A DNA stretch of 64,000 nucleotides from Terricaulis silvestris (GTDB lineage: Bacteria; Pseudomonadota; Alphaproteobacteria; Caulobacterales; Aquidulcibacteraceae). The stretch spans positions 2,072,501-2,136,500 of the forward strand of contig NZ_CP047045.1 in NCBI RefSeq assembly GCF_009792355.1. The letters run 5' to 3'. Numbering within the stretch: the stretch's first letter is position 1; each line of letters opens with the position of its first letter. Made by a program: the position numbers and the translations under genes. The notes under the pieces are model-generated. The model ran no database searches and had not been told where the DNA came from. It saw only the letters and a program-made list of their open reading frames with translations. Shown one piece after another: positions 15,820 to 24,290 of this stretch.

Positions 15820-18063
15820 CTATCCAATCACGTCAGAGAAGCGCCCCGAGCGCGAGAAGCCCTTCGGCGCCACTTTGCCGGCGCCGCCGCGCTTGCCGCG
15901 ATAGTCCTTCCATTCAGGCACCTGACGCACACGGCCCGCGCCATCCTCCCAGGTGAGGCCCTCGTCCTTCTCGAACACTTTCACGTCGGCTAGCCCGCGA
16001 TCGTGGTAGCCCTGCAGCTTCACGCCCTTGCCGCGCGTCATCTCCGGCAGATCGCTGAGCGGGAAGATCAGCATCTTCTTGCGTTCGCCGATCACCGCCA
16101 CCTGATCACCAATCACCTTCGCCGCCTGCATGGCGCGACCGTTGAGCACCTGCTTGCCAGAGCGCTTGGTCGCCAGCATCTCGCTCTCCGGCACGACAAA
16201 GCCGTAGCCCTCATGGCTCGCCACCACGCGCTTGGCGCCTTCCTCGTACACGAACAGCGCCACCGCCTCGTCGATGTCGCCCATCTCGATCGTCAACCGC
16301 ACCGGCTCGCCGTGTCCGCGTCCGCCCGGCAGCTTGTGTGCATCGAGCGTAAACGCGCGTCCATCGGAGGCGAACAGCAAGAGCTTATCGGTCGTCTGGC
16401 ACTGCACAATGTGCTGCGCGCCATCGCCTTCCTTGAACTTGATCTCGGTCAGGTCGGCGACGTGGCCCTTCAACGCGCGGATCCAACCCTTCTCCGAGAG
16501 CACCACCGTCACCGGCTCGCGCGTCACGAACGCTTCAAGATCGATCTCCGCGCTCACGGCCGCCGCTTCGCCCAGTTCGGTGCGGCGCTTGCCTAGACTG
16601 GTCTTCGGGTCAAACAGCTTGCGCGTTTCCTTCAGCTCGCCCGCGACCTTGCGCCATTGCTTTCGCGTGTCTTCGAGCAGGCCTTGCAGCTCCTTCTGCT
16701 CTTCACGCAGCGCCGCATCCTCACGGCGGATTTCCATTTCTTCGAGTTTGCGCAATTGACGGAGACGCGTGTTCAGGATCGCTTCCGCCTGCACATCGTT
16801 CAGCCTGAAACGTGCTATCAGCTTCGCCTTCGGATCATCCTCATTGCGGATGATGCGGATCACTTCATCCAGATTGAGAAAGACGATCAGCAAGCCCGCC
16901 AACACGTCCAACCGCGCCGCGATCTTCTCCAAGCGATGCGCCGTGCGCCGCTGGAGTACGTCCCGGCGGTGATCGAGGAAAGCGCGCAGCACCTCCTTCA
17001 GACCCATCACCCGCGGCGCACCCTGCGCGTCCAACACGTTCATGTTGAGCGAAATACGCGTCTCCAGCGCTGTGAGCTTGAACAAGCTCTCCATCAGCAC
17101 AGCCGGCTCAACCGTCCGCGCCTTCGGCTCCAGCACCAGCCGCATCTCTTCAGCGCTCTCGTCGCGCACGTCACCGAGCAGCGGCGCCTTCTTGTCCTCA
17201 ATCGTTGCGGCGAGCGCTTCCACAAGCTTCGACTTCTGCACCAGGTGCGGAATCTCGGTGACAACGATGCGCCACATCCCGCGGCCGAGATCTTCCGTAT
17301 GCCAGCGCGCGCGCACGCGGAAGCCGCCACGCCCAGTCTCGTAAGCTTCGCGGATCGCTTCGGGGGACTCCACCACGATGCCGCCTGTCGGAAAATCCGG
17401 CCCAGGGATGACCTTCAGCAAATCATCCGTCGTCGCCTTCGCATTCTCGATCAACAGCAAACAGCCATCGATCAGCTCGGCGACATTATGCGGCGGAATG
17501 TTCGTCGCCATGCCGACGGCGATGCCGCTTGAGCCGTTCGCCAGCAAATTCGGAAACGCCGCCGGCAACACAACGGGCTCTTCCTTCGAGCCGTCATAGC
17601 TCGGGCGGAAATCGACCGCGTCTTCGTCGATACCTTCAAGCAGCGCTTCGGCCGCTTTGGTCATGCGGCTTTCGGTGTAGCGCATGGCAGCGGGGTTATC
17701 GCCGTCGATGTTGCCGAAATTGCCTTGGCCGTCGATCAGCGGATAGCGCGAGTTAAAGTCCTGCGCGAGGCGCACCAGCGCGTCGTAGATCGATTGATCC
17801 CCGTGCGGGTGAAAGTCGCCCATCACGTCGCCGACGACCTTCGCGCTCTTCCTGAACTGGGCGTCCGCCGTGAGGTTCAAGCGCCGCATCGCGTAGAGCA
17901 CGCGGCGATGCACCGGCTTCAAGCCGTCGCGCACGTCCGGCAGCGCCCGGCTCGTGATCGTCGAGAGCGCATAGGCGAGATAACGCTTGGCCAGCGCTTC
18001 GCCGATCGGCTCATCGATGATCCGCCCGCCTTCTTCCGGCGACCTAGTGATGTCGTCAGCCAT
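15820..18063 (-). CDS. parC: DNA topoisomerase IV subunit A
   Basis: Breaks and rejoins DNA as the A subunit of topoisomerase IV, needed to decatenate daughter chromosomes. It has 747 residues. The catalytic tyrosine is Tyr129 (AAMRYTESRMTK). The quinolone-region sequence FHPHGDQSIYDALVRLAQ has Gln90 where E. coli ParC has Ser80 and Asp94 where it has Glu84. The coiled-coil gate with the HRRDVLQRR helix follows, and the C-terminal beta-pinwheel lacks the QRRGGRG GyrA box, which separates it from GyrA at 40-42.8 kb. It is the last gene of the leftward rpoZ-parC block; parE is not in the window. Confidence 0.95.
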   Translation of the reverse strand: MADDITRSPEEGGRIIDEPIGEALAKRYLAYALSTITSRALPDVRDGLKPVHRRVLYAMRRLNLTADAQFRKSAKVVGDVMGDFHPHGDQSIYDALVRLAQDFNSRYPLIDGQGNFGNIDGDNPAAMRYTESRMTKAAEALLEGIDEDAVDFRPSYDGSKEEPVVLPAAFPNLLANGSSGIAVGMATNIPPHNVAELIDGCLLLIENAKATTDDLLKVIPGPDFPTGGIVVESPEAIREAYETGRGGFRVRARWHTEDLGRGMWRIVVTEIPHLVQKSKLVEALAATIEDKKAPLLGDVRDESAEEMRLVLEPKARTVEPAVLMESLFKLTALETRISLNMNVLDAQGAPRVMGLKEVLRAFLDHRRDVLQRRTAHRLEKIAARLDVLAGLLIVFLNLDEVIRIIRNEDDPKAKLIARFRLNDVQAEAILNTRLRQLRKLEEMEIRREDAALREEQKELQGLLEDTRKQWRKVAGELKETRKLFDPKTSLGKRRTELGEAAAVSAEIDLEAFVTREPVTVVLSEKGWIRALKGHVADLTEIKFKEGDGAQHIVQCQTTDKLLLFASDGRAFTLDAHKLPGGRGHGEPVRLTIEMGDIDEAVALFVYEEGAKRVVASHEGYGFVVPESEMLATKRSGKQVLNGRAMQAAKVIGDQVAVIGERKKMLIFPLSDLPEMTRGKGVKLQGYHDRGLADVKVFEKDEGLTWEDGAGRVRQVPEWKDYRGKRGGAGKVAPKGFSRSGRFSDVIG

Positions 18064-18073
18064 TCTAGCTTCC

Positions 18074-18160
18074 AGGTGTCAGGTCTCGGGTGTCAGGTGT
18101 CAGGAATCGCTGGGAAACGCCAGATGCCCGCTGACACCTGACACCCGGTACCTGACACCT
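18074..18160. repeat. Near-perfect 30-bp inverted repeat built of GTGTCAGG units
   Basis: The left arm 18074-18103 and right arm 18131-18160 are reverse complements at 28 of 30 positions, separated by 27 bases. Each arm contains three copies of the unit GGTGTCAG (or its complement CTGACACC). It fills the whole gap between the parC start and the recO stop; the right arm reaches into the recO stop codon (18159-18161). It could act as a terminator or attenuator between recO and parC or be a mobile palindromic element. No T run follows on either strand. Confidence 0.85.
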
Positions 18161-18887
18161 AAAGTCGTCCTGCAAATCCTAAACGCTGGATCAGCTGGGC
18201 GCGTGCTTCAGGCATGTTCTCCCCACGCTGATCGAACAAACGACGCTCGAGGAAATACCCAGCCAGCGCGAAGGCGTCGGCCACATCACCCGATTTCAGT
18301 TGCGCTTCCGGATCGATCAGAAAGCGCGGCAGCCTCAAAAGAACATCGGCGTGCGGGAGCCCAGCGTCATAAGTCGCTGCGCGGCCCGTGCGCGGGCTGA
18401 CCCAGGCCAAGTTCTCCGTCTCGCCCGTCACCGCGCAGCGCGTGAGATCGATGCCGTAGCCGATCGCGGAGAGCAGACCGAGTTCGAAGCGCGCATAAAG
18501 CGCCGGCCACACATCGTTCTGCGGCATCGCTTCGATCAGCACCATGAAGGCGTCATAGAGCTGCGGATAAGCCTGCCGCTCCGGCAGCGCTGCGCGCACA
18601 AGCGTGACCGCCGACGACAATCCCGCGAGCGCAATCGGATCATCGAGCAGGCGCGTCGCGTGCGGTTCGGCTAATTCCAACGGACTGAAGAAGCCAAGCT
18701 GCTCCGAGAGCCGCGCCTTCCAGCCAGCATGCACGACGTTGCCCGCCTGCAAAATCGGCTGCGACTTCCGCCCTGCATGCACGACGCCGCCATAACGGCC
18801 GTGATCGCGCGCAAACACTTCCGCGACGAGCTTACCCTCGCCGAAGTGCCGCGCACCCAGCACGATCGCGTCGTCCACCCATTCCAT
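18159..18887 (-). CDS. recO: DNA repair protein RecO
   Basis: RecO helps load RecA onto single-stranded DNA coated by SSB in the RecFOR pathway. The 242-residue protein starts MEWVDDAIVLGARHFGEGKLVAEVF, the OB-fold domain, with HGRYGGVVHAGRKS; a helical C-terminal domain follows. No full four-cysteine zinc cluster is visible, as in other alphaproteobacterial RecO. ATG at 18887 shares one base with the preceding stop (TGATG), so translation is coupled to the DUF433 gene. The conserved order era-recO is interrupted here only by that small gene. Its stop codon abuts the inverted repeat at 18074-18160. Confidence 0.9.
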   Translation of the reverse strand: MEWVDDAIVLGARHFGEGKLVAEVFARDHGRYGGVVHAGRKSQPILQAGNVVHAGWKARLSEQLGFFSPLELAEPHATRLLDDPIALAGLSSAVTLVRAALPERQAYPQLYDAFMVLIEAMPQNDVWPALYARFELGLLSAIGYGIDLTRCAVTGETENLAWVSPRTGRAATYDAGLPHADVLLRLPRFLIDPEAQLKSGDVADAFALAGYFLERRLFDQRGENMPEARAQLIQRLGFAGRL

Positions 18888-19099
18888 CAGCGGACTTCTA
18901 CGGACGAACCGAGCTGCTTTGACGCGTACGCCACACAAGCGCGAAGATCATCTGCTTCAAGACAAGGATAATCGCGCAGTATGTCTTCGTTAGTCACTCC
19001 GCTGGCGAGTACGTCGATAACGCGAATGCGCATCCCCCGGACACAGGGCCGTCCGTTCATCTTGCCAGGCTCGACCGTGATGCGATCCAAAAGTGTCAT
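18887..19099 (-). CDS. DUF433 domain protein (orphan antitoxin-like)
   Basis: Protein of 70 residues that is a complete DUF433 domain: LLDRITVEPGKMNGRPCVRGMRI, then VIDVLASGVTNEDILRDYP, the helix-turn-helix-like core, and CLEADDLRACVAYAS. DUF433 proteins are usually antitoxins paired with a PIN-like DUF5615 toxin. No such toxin lies here; instead the gene sits between era and recO and overlaps the recO start by one base. It may be a solitary regulator or a relic of a lost pair. ATG at 19099 is preferred over a TTG at 19117. Confidence 0.88.
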   Translation of the reverse strand: MTLLDRITVEPGKMNGRPCVRGMRIRVIDVLASGVTNEDILRDYPCLEADDLRACVAYASKQLGSSVEVR

Positions 19100-19130
19100 G
19101 CCGCTTATATCGCGCAATTCGCGCGCTGCG

Positions 19131-20063
19131 TCACGCCTCGTAATCCAGCCCCAAGCGTTGATACAGCGCGCGTTCTTCGGTCCAGCCTTCGCGCACCTTC
19201 ACGTGTAGGAAGAGGTGGATGCGGCGATCGAACGCCTCCTCCATCTCTTTACGCGCGAGTTCGCCGATGGTCTTGATGGTCTGGCCCTTGGCGCCGATGG
19301 CAATTTTGCGCTGACTTTCGCGTGAGACGAAAATGGTCTGATCAATCTTGGCAGAGCCGTCCTTGCGCTCTTCCCACGTCTCGGTCTCGACCGTGAGTTC
19401 GTACGGCAGCTCTTCGTGCAAGCGCAGAAATGCCTTCTCGCGCGTGATCTCCGAGGCGAGCACGCGCGCCGGCGCGTCCATGGTTTGATCTTCGGGGAAA
19501 AGCCACGGACCCTCCGGTGCGCGATCAACAAGCGTACGCGCGAGATCGTCAACGCCTTCGCCCTTCCGCGCAGAGATCATGAAGACGTCGGTGTAAAGGC
19601 CTTGCTCAACCAGATCGCGCGTGATTTCCAACAGCGCCGGACGCGCGATGGCGTCCGTCTTATTGAGCGCCAGAATCGATGGCGTGTCGCGTTCCTTCAA
19701 CGCCCGCGTGATCGACGCGGTGTCTTGCACCGAATGCGCGTCAGCGCCCTTCTTGGCGCCATCCGGCGCGTGCGCCGGTGAATCCACGACGTGCACGATC
19801 GCGTCGGCGCCTTCGAGCGCGCTCCAGGCCGCCGCCACCATGGCGCGGTCGAGACGGCGCTTCGGCGCAAACACGCCGGGCGTATCGATCAGAATGAGCT
19901 GCACCTGGTCGCGCATGGCAATGCCGCGAACCAAGGCGCGCGTGGTCTGCACCTTCTGCGTCACCGCCGCGACCTTGGCGCCGACAATCGAGTTCACCAG
20001 TGTGGATTTGCCAGCGTTCGGCGCACCGAGCACCGCAACGACACCACAACGTCGCTCAGCCAT
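19131..20063 (-). CDS. era: GTPase Era
   Basis: Essential GTPase that binds 16S rRNA near its 3' end during 30S ribosome assembly. The 310-residue protein has the P-loop GAPNAGKST at 13-21, the DTPG motif near 59-62 and NKTD near 140, followed by the C-terminal KH RNA-binding domain (FVSRESQRKIAIGAKGQTIK). It overlaps the end of rnc by 8 bases, so the usual rnc-era coupling is present. A 31-base gap separates it from the DUF433 gene. Confidence 0.96.
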   Translation of the reverse strand: MAERRCGVVAVLGAPNAGKSTLVNSIVGAKVAAVTQKVQTTRALVRGIAMRDQVQLILIDTPGVFAPKRRLDRAMVAAAWSALEGADAIVHVVDSPAHAPDGAKKGADAHSVQDTASITRALKERDTPSILALNKTDAIARPALLEITRDLVEQGLYTDVFMISARKGEGVDDLARTLVDRAPEGPWLFPEDQTMDAPARVLASEITREKAFLRLHEELPYELTVETETWEERKDGSAKIDQTIFVSRESQRKIAIGAKGQTIKTIGELARKEMEEAFDRRIHLFLHVKVREGWTEERALYQRLGLDYEA

Positions 20064-20754
20064 GAACGCCTCGCGCCTTCAGAAACGACGACGCCGCCGC
20101 ACGTTGCGCTTCGCGCTTGGAGCCTCCCTCGCCGCGCACTGGCGGAAAGCCGTCGACCCGCGCTTCGACGACGAAGTGCGGCGCGTGCTCTGGTCCGGAT
20201 TGTTCGATCACGGCGTAGCTTAAGCCCTTCTTGCGCGCCGCCGTCCACTCCTGCAGCGCGGTCTTGGCGTCGCGGGGCGCGGTTTTGACATCGTCGAACG
20301 CATCGCCCCAGAAGCGCGTGATGAAAGCCTTGGCCACCTCGAAGCCGCCGTCGAGGTAGAGCGCTGCGATCACGGACTCGCAGATATCGCCCAGAATGGC
20401 TTCCTTGTTGCGCCCGCCATTGGCCTCTTCGGAAGGGGAGAGAATGAGCGCCTCGCCGAGCCCAGCTGCGCGCGCAGCGGTGGCGCAGGCGTGCATGTTG
20501 ACCAGCGCATTGTAACGCGGCGCCAACTCGCCCTCTTGTTCGCTTTGATGTTCGGCAAAGAGTCGCTCGGACACGACCAAGCCCAGTACGCGATCTCCCA
20601 GAAACTCGAGTCGGTCGTAATCGCGCTGCTTCTTGCCGTCTTGCACGCTGCCGTGCGTCAGCGCTTCGCGCAGCAGCGCACGCTGTTTGAAGACGTAGCC
20701 GATGCGCTGTTCCAGCTCCGCAAGCTGGCCGTCGTGCTGGTGCGCCGTGCTCAA
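20056..20754 (-). CDS. rnc: Ribonuclease III
   Basis: Double-strand-specific endoribonuclease that processes rRNA and mRNA. The 232-residue protein has the RNase III signature RDYDRLEFLGDRVLGLVVSE and the second acidic motif GDICESVIAALYLD, then a C-terminal dsRNA-binding domain (DAKTALQEWTAARKKGLSY). I placed the start at TTG 20754 because it overlaps the lepB stop as TTGA and gives the usual length and N-terminus; the frame is open 17 codons further but those overlap lepB. It overlaps era by 8 bases. Confidence 0.94.
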   Translation of the reverse strand: MSTAHQHDGQLAELEQRIGYVFKQRALLREALTHGSVQDGKKQRDYDRLEFLGDRVLGLVVSERLFAEHQSEQEGELAPRYNALVNMHACATAARAAGLGEALILSPSEEANGGRNKEAILGDICESVIAALYLDGGFEVAKAFITRFWGDAFDDVKTAPRDAKTALQEWTAARKKGLSYAVIEQSGPEHAPHFVVEARVDGFPPVRGEGGSKREAQRAAASSFLKARGVHG

Positions 20755-21521
20755 TTCACAGACTTGAGGAAGCGCTCGCCGCGGAAGCCGGTAAAGAGCG
20801 TCCACGGGCGGAAGATCGACGTGCTGGAATCAAATGATACCACCGTGAACTGCGCCGGACCGACCAAGTTGTCGTACGGCACGAAACCCACGACCGACGG
20901 CACGCGGCTGTCAGCGGAATTGTCGCGATCGTCGCCCATCATGAAGTAATTGCCGTCCGGCACCACAAATACGCGGGTGTTGTCGAGTTCGCCGCGCGGG
21001 TTCTTGTCGAACGTCGTGTAGCTGACGCCGTTCGGCAGCGTTTCGCGCCAGGCCGGGATCTGTTCGACGAAGCCCGCTTCGTTTTCGAACGACACGGCGC
21101 CCAATGATTCACGCGTGATCGGTTCGCCATTGATGTGTACGGCGCCGTTGATGACCTGGATGCGGTCGCCGGGCATGCCGATGAGGCGCTTAATGAAGTC
21201 GCGGTCCGGTTCGGGCAGCGGACGGAATACGACAACGTCGCCGCGTTGCGGTTGGCTGCCGAACAGACGCCCACGAGGCAGCAGGCCTTCGAGCGGCGCA
21301 AACGAAAAGCGCCCGTAGCCGTAGGACCATTTTGTCACCACGATGTAGTCGCCGACTTCCAGCGTCGGCTGCATCGAGCCGGACGGAATGCGGAAGGGCT
21401 GAGCGATGGTGAAGCGGAGCACCATGGCCAGCGCCAGCGCGTAGAGGATCGTCTTCACGTTGTCCCAGAAGACATCCATCGCCGGCTGCTGCGAAGAAGA
21501 AGAGGTAGTGCTCATGCTCAT
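20751..21521 (-). CDS. lepB: Signal peptidase I
   Basis: Inner-membrane protease that removes Sec and Tat signal peptides. The catalytic serine is Ser49 in IPSGSMQPTL and the general-base lysine is Lys111 in DRDFIKRLIGMPGD; the box near the C-terminus is GDDRDNSADSRV. One membrane helix precedes the active site (about 22-42). Length 256 residues is typical for alphaproteobacteria. An alternative ATG two codons in (21515) is possible. It is coupled to rnc; 121 bases without a gene separate it from acpS. Confidence 0.96.
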   Translation of the reverse strand: MSMSTTSSSSQQPAMDVFWDNVKTILYALALAMVLRFTIAQPFRIPSGSMQPTLEVGDYIVVTKWSYGYGRFSFAPLEGLLPRGRLFGSQPQRGDVVVFRPLPEPDRDFIKRLIGMPGDRIQVINGAVHINGEPITRESLGAVSFENEAGFVEQIPAWRETLPNGVSYTTFDKNPRGELDNTRVFVVPDGNYFMMGDDRDNSADSRVPSVVGFVPYDNLVGPAQFTVVSFDSSTSIFRPWTLFTGFRGERFLKSVN

Positions 21522-21642
21522 GCGTTTCTCGCTCGTGGGGCCGCGCCGCGGAGACTTTCGCCCGCGCGGGCAAACTGGCGTGCATTCCTTGACGTAGCCG
21601 CCCCCTTGGCGGCGATGGGTTTCCCCAGGCGCGGCAGCCGGA

Positions 21643-22062
21643 TCACTCGCCCGGCTCCTTCCGGTCTAACTCAGCCGAAATGATGACGAAGCCGACAGCC
21701 AGCGGATAGTCGTCCGTCAGGCTTACGTGGATGTGCGCGGTATGGCCGGGCGGGGTCAATTGTTCCAAGCGCCGCAAGGCGCCCCCCGTTAGCCGCATGG
21801 TGGGCTGGCCGCTGGGAAGGTTCGCCACACCCATGTCCCGCCAAAAAACCCCTTGTTTCATGCCTGTACCGAGCGCCTTGGAGGTCGCCTCTTTGGCCGC
21901 GAAGCGCTTGGCGTAGGTGGACGCTCGCTGCTCGGGTCGGCGCTCCGCCCGGCCGCGTTCCTTTTCGGTATACACACGGCGGGTGAAGCGATCGCCAAAG
22001 CGGGCGAGCGTCTGCTCGATGCGGCGGATGTCGATAATGTCGGAGCCGATGCCCAGGATCAT
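21643..22062 (-). CDS. acpS: Holo-[acyl-carrier-protein] synthase
   Basis: Transfers 4'-phosphopantetheine from CoA to the serine of acyl carrier protein. The 139-residue protein starts [19 protein letters not shown] with the magnesium-binding Asp8, and the second motif is [14 protein letters not shown], whose Glu completes the site. It lies 9 bases after pdxJ, matching the conserved pdxJ-acpS order, in which both are in the lepB-rnc-era cluster. Confidence 0.95.
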   Translation of the reverse strand: MILGIGSDIIDIRRIEQTLARFGDRFTRRVYTEKERGRAERRPEQRASTYAKRFAAKEATSKALGTGMKQGVFWRDMGVANLPSGQPTMRLTGGALRRLEQLTPPGHTAHIHVSLTDDYPLAVGFVIISAELDRKEPGE

Positions 22063-22071
22063 GGGCGCTGC

Positions 22072-22830
22072 TTAACCGGGCGCCCGGGCCGCGTCGATGC
22101 GCCGCCGCATTTCCGACACGGCGTCCGCCAGCCCGATGAAGATCGCCTCGCCCACTAGGAAGTGGCCGATGTTGAGTTCCGCCACCTCGGGGATGGCGGC
22201 AATCGGCGCGACCGTCTCGTAGTCGATGCCATGACCGGCGTGGACTTCCAGCCCGAGCGACGCCGCCTGCTGAGCGCCGGCAACAAGCTGCGTGAGGATG
22301 GCGCGTGCTTGGCCTTCGTCGCCGTCACGCGCGGCGTCGCAGAAAGCGCCGGTGTGTAACTCGATCACCTCGGCGCCGGTGCGGCTCGCCGCTTCAATCT
22401 GCAGCGGATCGGCGCCGATGAAGAGCGATACGCGGCTGCCGTTGTCGCGGAGCTTCTGCACGAACGGGGCGATCCAGTTGTGGCCGTGCGCGACATCAAG
22501 CCCGCCCTCGGTCGTGCGTTCCTCGCGCCGCTCCGGCACCAGGCACACCGCGTGCGGTTTGTGATGCAACGCGATCGCCAGCATCTCTGACGTCACCGCC
22601 ATTTCCAGATTCAGCGGCCGATCCCGTTGGCGCAACATCTTTGCGAGCCGCGTGATGTCGTCGTCAGAAATATGCCGGCGATCTTCGCGCAAGTGCGCCG
22701 TGATCCCGTCGGCGCCCGCTTCAAGCGCGACAACAGCGGCGCGCGCTGGATCGGGATAGGAAACACCACGCGCATTCCGGATCGTCGCGACGTGGTCGAT
22801 GTTGACGCCGAGCCTGACGCGCTTCGTCAT
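22072..22830 (-). CDS. pdxJ: Pyridoxine 5'-phosphate synthase
   Basis: Closes the pyridine ring of vitamin B6 from 1-deoxyxylulose 5-phosphate and 3-amino-1-hydroxyacetone phosphate. The 252-residue TIM barrel begins [18 protein letters not shown] with the substrate-binding Asn and His; further motifs are [16 protein letters not shown] and [11 protein letters not shown]. Its ATG overlaps the pyrE stop (ATGA), and acpS follows, as in many proteobacteria. The deoxyxylulose-dependent B6 route is therefore used. Confidence 0.96.
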   Translation of the reverse strand: MTKRVRLGVNIDHVATIRNARGVSYPDPARAAVVALEAGADGITAHLREDRRHISDDDITRLAKMLRQRDRPLNLEMAVTSEMLAIALHHKPHAVCLVPERREERTTEGGLDVAHGHNWIAPFVQKLRDNGSRVSLFIGADPLQIEAASRTGAEVIELHTGAFCDAARDGDEGQARAILTQLVAGAQQAASLGLEVHAGHGIDYETVAPIAAIPEVAELNIGHFLVGEAIFIGLADAVSEMRRRIDAARAPG

Positions 22831-23411
22831 GCTGCGAGACCGCGCGAGCCTGGTTTGATCGCGGGGAGCGCCGCGAGTTCCGGCGGCAGTTGATCAGCGG
22901 GATAAGCTGGCGCGTTGACACTCGCGAGCGAAACGAGCTTTGCGCCAATGTCAGCCTTGCCGCCGGAGCGATCGATCAAGCACGCCGCGCCAACGAGTTC
23001 TCCGGGATGGCCACGAATAGCGTCTAAGCATTCACGCGACGACAAGCCCGTGGTCACCACGTCCTCGACCATCAGCACGCGCTCCCCCGGCTTAATCTCA
23101 AACCCGCGCCGCAACTGAAACTCACCCTTCTCGCGCTCCACGAACATCGCGCGCGCCCCGAGATGGCGCGCCGTTTCGTATCCCGGAATGATCGCGCCAA
23201 CTGCTGGCGACACCACCACGTCGATCTTGCCGAACGCCGCCTCCGCCTTCTTCGCCAGCGCTTTGCACAGTCGCTCGGTCCGCGCCGGATCCATGAACAC
23301 GGCGTTCTTCTGGAAGAACACCGGCGAATGGAGACCAGAAGAGAGGATGAAGTGCCCCTCCAGCAAGGCGCCGGCCGCGCGGAACTCGTCGAGAGCTTGG
23401 TCTTGATTCAT
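22827..23411 (-). CDS. pyrE: Orotate phosphoribosyltransferase
   Basis: Makes orotidine 5'-phosphate from orotate and PRPP in pyrimidine synthesis. The 194-residue protein has the long PRPP-binding signature [19 protein letters not shown] and the N-terminal [17 protein letters not shown] characteristic of the alphaproteobacterial form. ATG at 23411 gives the expected N-terminus; the frame is open a further 33 codons into DNA that resembles the rel 3' end and is not likely to be translated from there. It overlaps pdxJ by 4 bases. Confidence 0.95.
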   Translation of the reverse strand: MNQDQALDEFRAAGALLEGHFILSSGLHSPVFFQKNAVFMDPARTERLCKALAKKAEAAFGKIDVVVSPAVGAIIPGYETARHLGARAMFVEREKGEFQLRRGFEIKPGERVLMVEDVVTTGLSSRECLDAIRGHPGELVGAACLIDRSGGKADIGAKLVSLASVNAPAYPADQLPPELAALPAIKPGSRGLAA

Positions 23412-23496
23412 GCGCCGTATGTAGCGGTTCAACCGCGTCGCGTCGATTGCTGGCGCGCCGCATGGTATGGGATCGAGTCGGCAGGAGGCCGGCCAA

Positions 23497-23553
23497 CCAG
23501 CCGCGCACACGCTCCACGTCGTTCACCGTATTGTTCGTTCGCGCGGCAGCGAC
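23497..23553 (-). pseudogene. Decayed second copy of the rel 3' end
   Basis: These 57 bases match 24291-24347, the last codons of rel, with 41 identities in the 53 bases beginning at 23501 and 24295, including a run of 14. On the minus strand it reads [18 protein letters not shown] against rel VAAMRTSKAVKEVERVRG, 12 of 18 identical, and it lacks the rel stop codon. The rest of rel is absent. Together with the gene at 23567-24220 it has the form left by insertion of DNA into the 3' end of rel with replacement of the gene end, or by a local duplication. Confidence 0.65.
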
Positions 23554-23566
23554 GGCTTGGCTTGCG

Positions 23567-24220
23567 TCACTGCTTTTCACGCTCCATCTCCAGGAGCACG
23601 CGCTGGTCGAGAGAGAGATCAGCGAAAGTCTTCAACAGTTCGCCACACGCCTTCAGCAGCGGCGCGGCGAAGGTGTCCGCCATCAGGGCTTCCATCGGCC
23701 CGTGGGTGACATGCGATCCGTCTGAGACCAAACAGGTGATGCGCGCCTGACCAGGCGACGGCGCGGGGCGGTCAGTCGTTCGCGGTCCGCTCTTGGCCGC
23801 GAAGAGAACAGCTGCCTTCATCACGCGGCTCGTCGCGGCGACCAGCGGCGGTACGATACCGTCGGAAAATGCCACTTTGCCCTCGCTGTTGATGTAACGG
23901 ATGCTGCCATCCGTGAAGACGGCGAACACGTCCTGTCCGCCTTCCATCGGCACTTCGGCAACCACACCGCACACAGTGACCTCGGGAGAAGATTTTCTCT
24001 TGGCGGCCGCGAGTTGATTGCCAGCAAGCGCACGATAGCGCGGATGCGTCTCGGGCGACTCCGCAATGGCGCGCACCTTCTTTTCATCGAAGCGATCCAC
24101 AAGGGGCTTCAGAGCCGGTGCAACCCCCTTCGCGTGCTTGGCCAACAGGTCCGCGTCATCGCAGAACATCAAATTGTAGAAGGTATTCGTGGCTTCGCTC
24201 ACGTACGGTTTGATCTTCAC
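23567..24220 (-). CDS. Uncharacterised protein between rel and a duplicated rel 3' end
   Basis: Protein of 217 residues without an assigned function. The middle part, GVVAEVPMEGGQDVFAVF then TDGSIRYINSEGKV (about 107-138), and the start, TNTFYNLMFCDDADLL, resemble a widespread uncharacterised proteobacterial family with a GxIxEV...GLDxLAxxxDGxxRYIN core; this is from memory. No signal peptide or membrane segment. GTG at 24220 is preceded by GGGGGACAGG; an earlier start at 24304 would overlap rel. The gene breaks the usual rel-pyrE order and is flanked on one side by rel and on the other by a rel-like remnant, suggesting it arrived as a unit. Confidence 0.65.
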   Translation of the reverse strand: MKIKPYVSEATNTFYNLMFCDDADLLAKHAKGVAPALKPLVDRFDEKKVRAIAESPETHPRYRALAGNQLAAAKRKSSPEVTVCGVVAEVPMEGGQDVFAVFTDGSIRYINSEGKVAFSDGIVPPLVAATSRVMKAAVLFAAKSGPRTTDRPAPSPGQARITCLVSDGSHVTHGPMEALMADTFAAPLLKACGELLKTFADLSLDQRVLLEMEREKQ

Positions 24221-24290
24221 CCTGTCCCCCGTTTTTGGCAGCACTGCCGCAATTTGCCCCTGCCTACACGGTCCCGTCGCAGTCGAAAAG

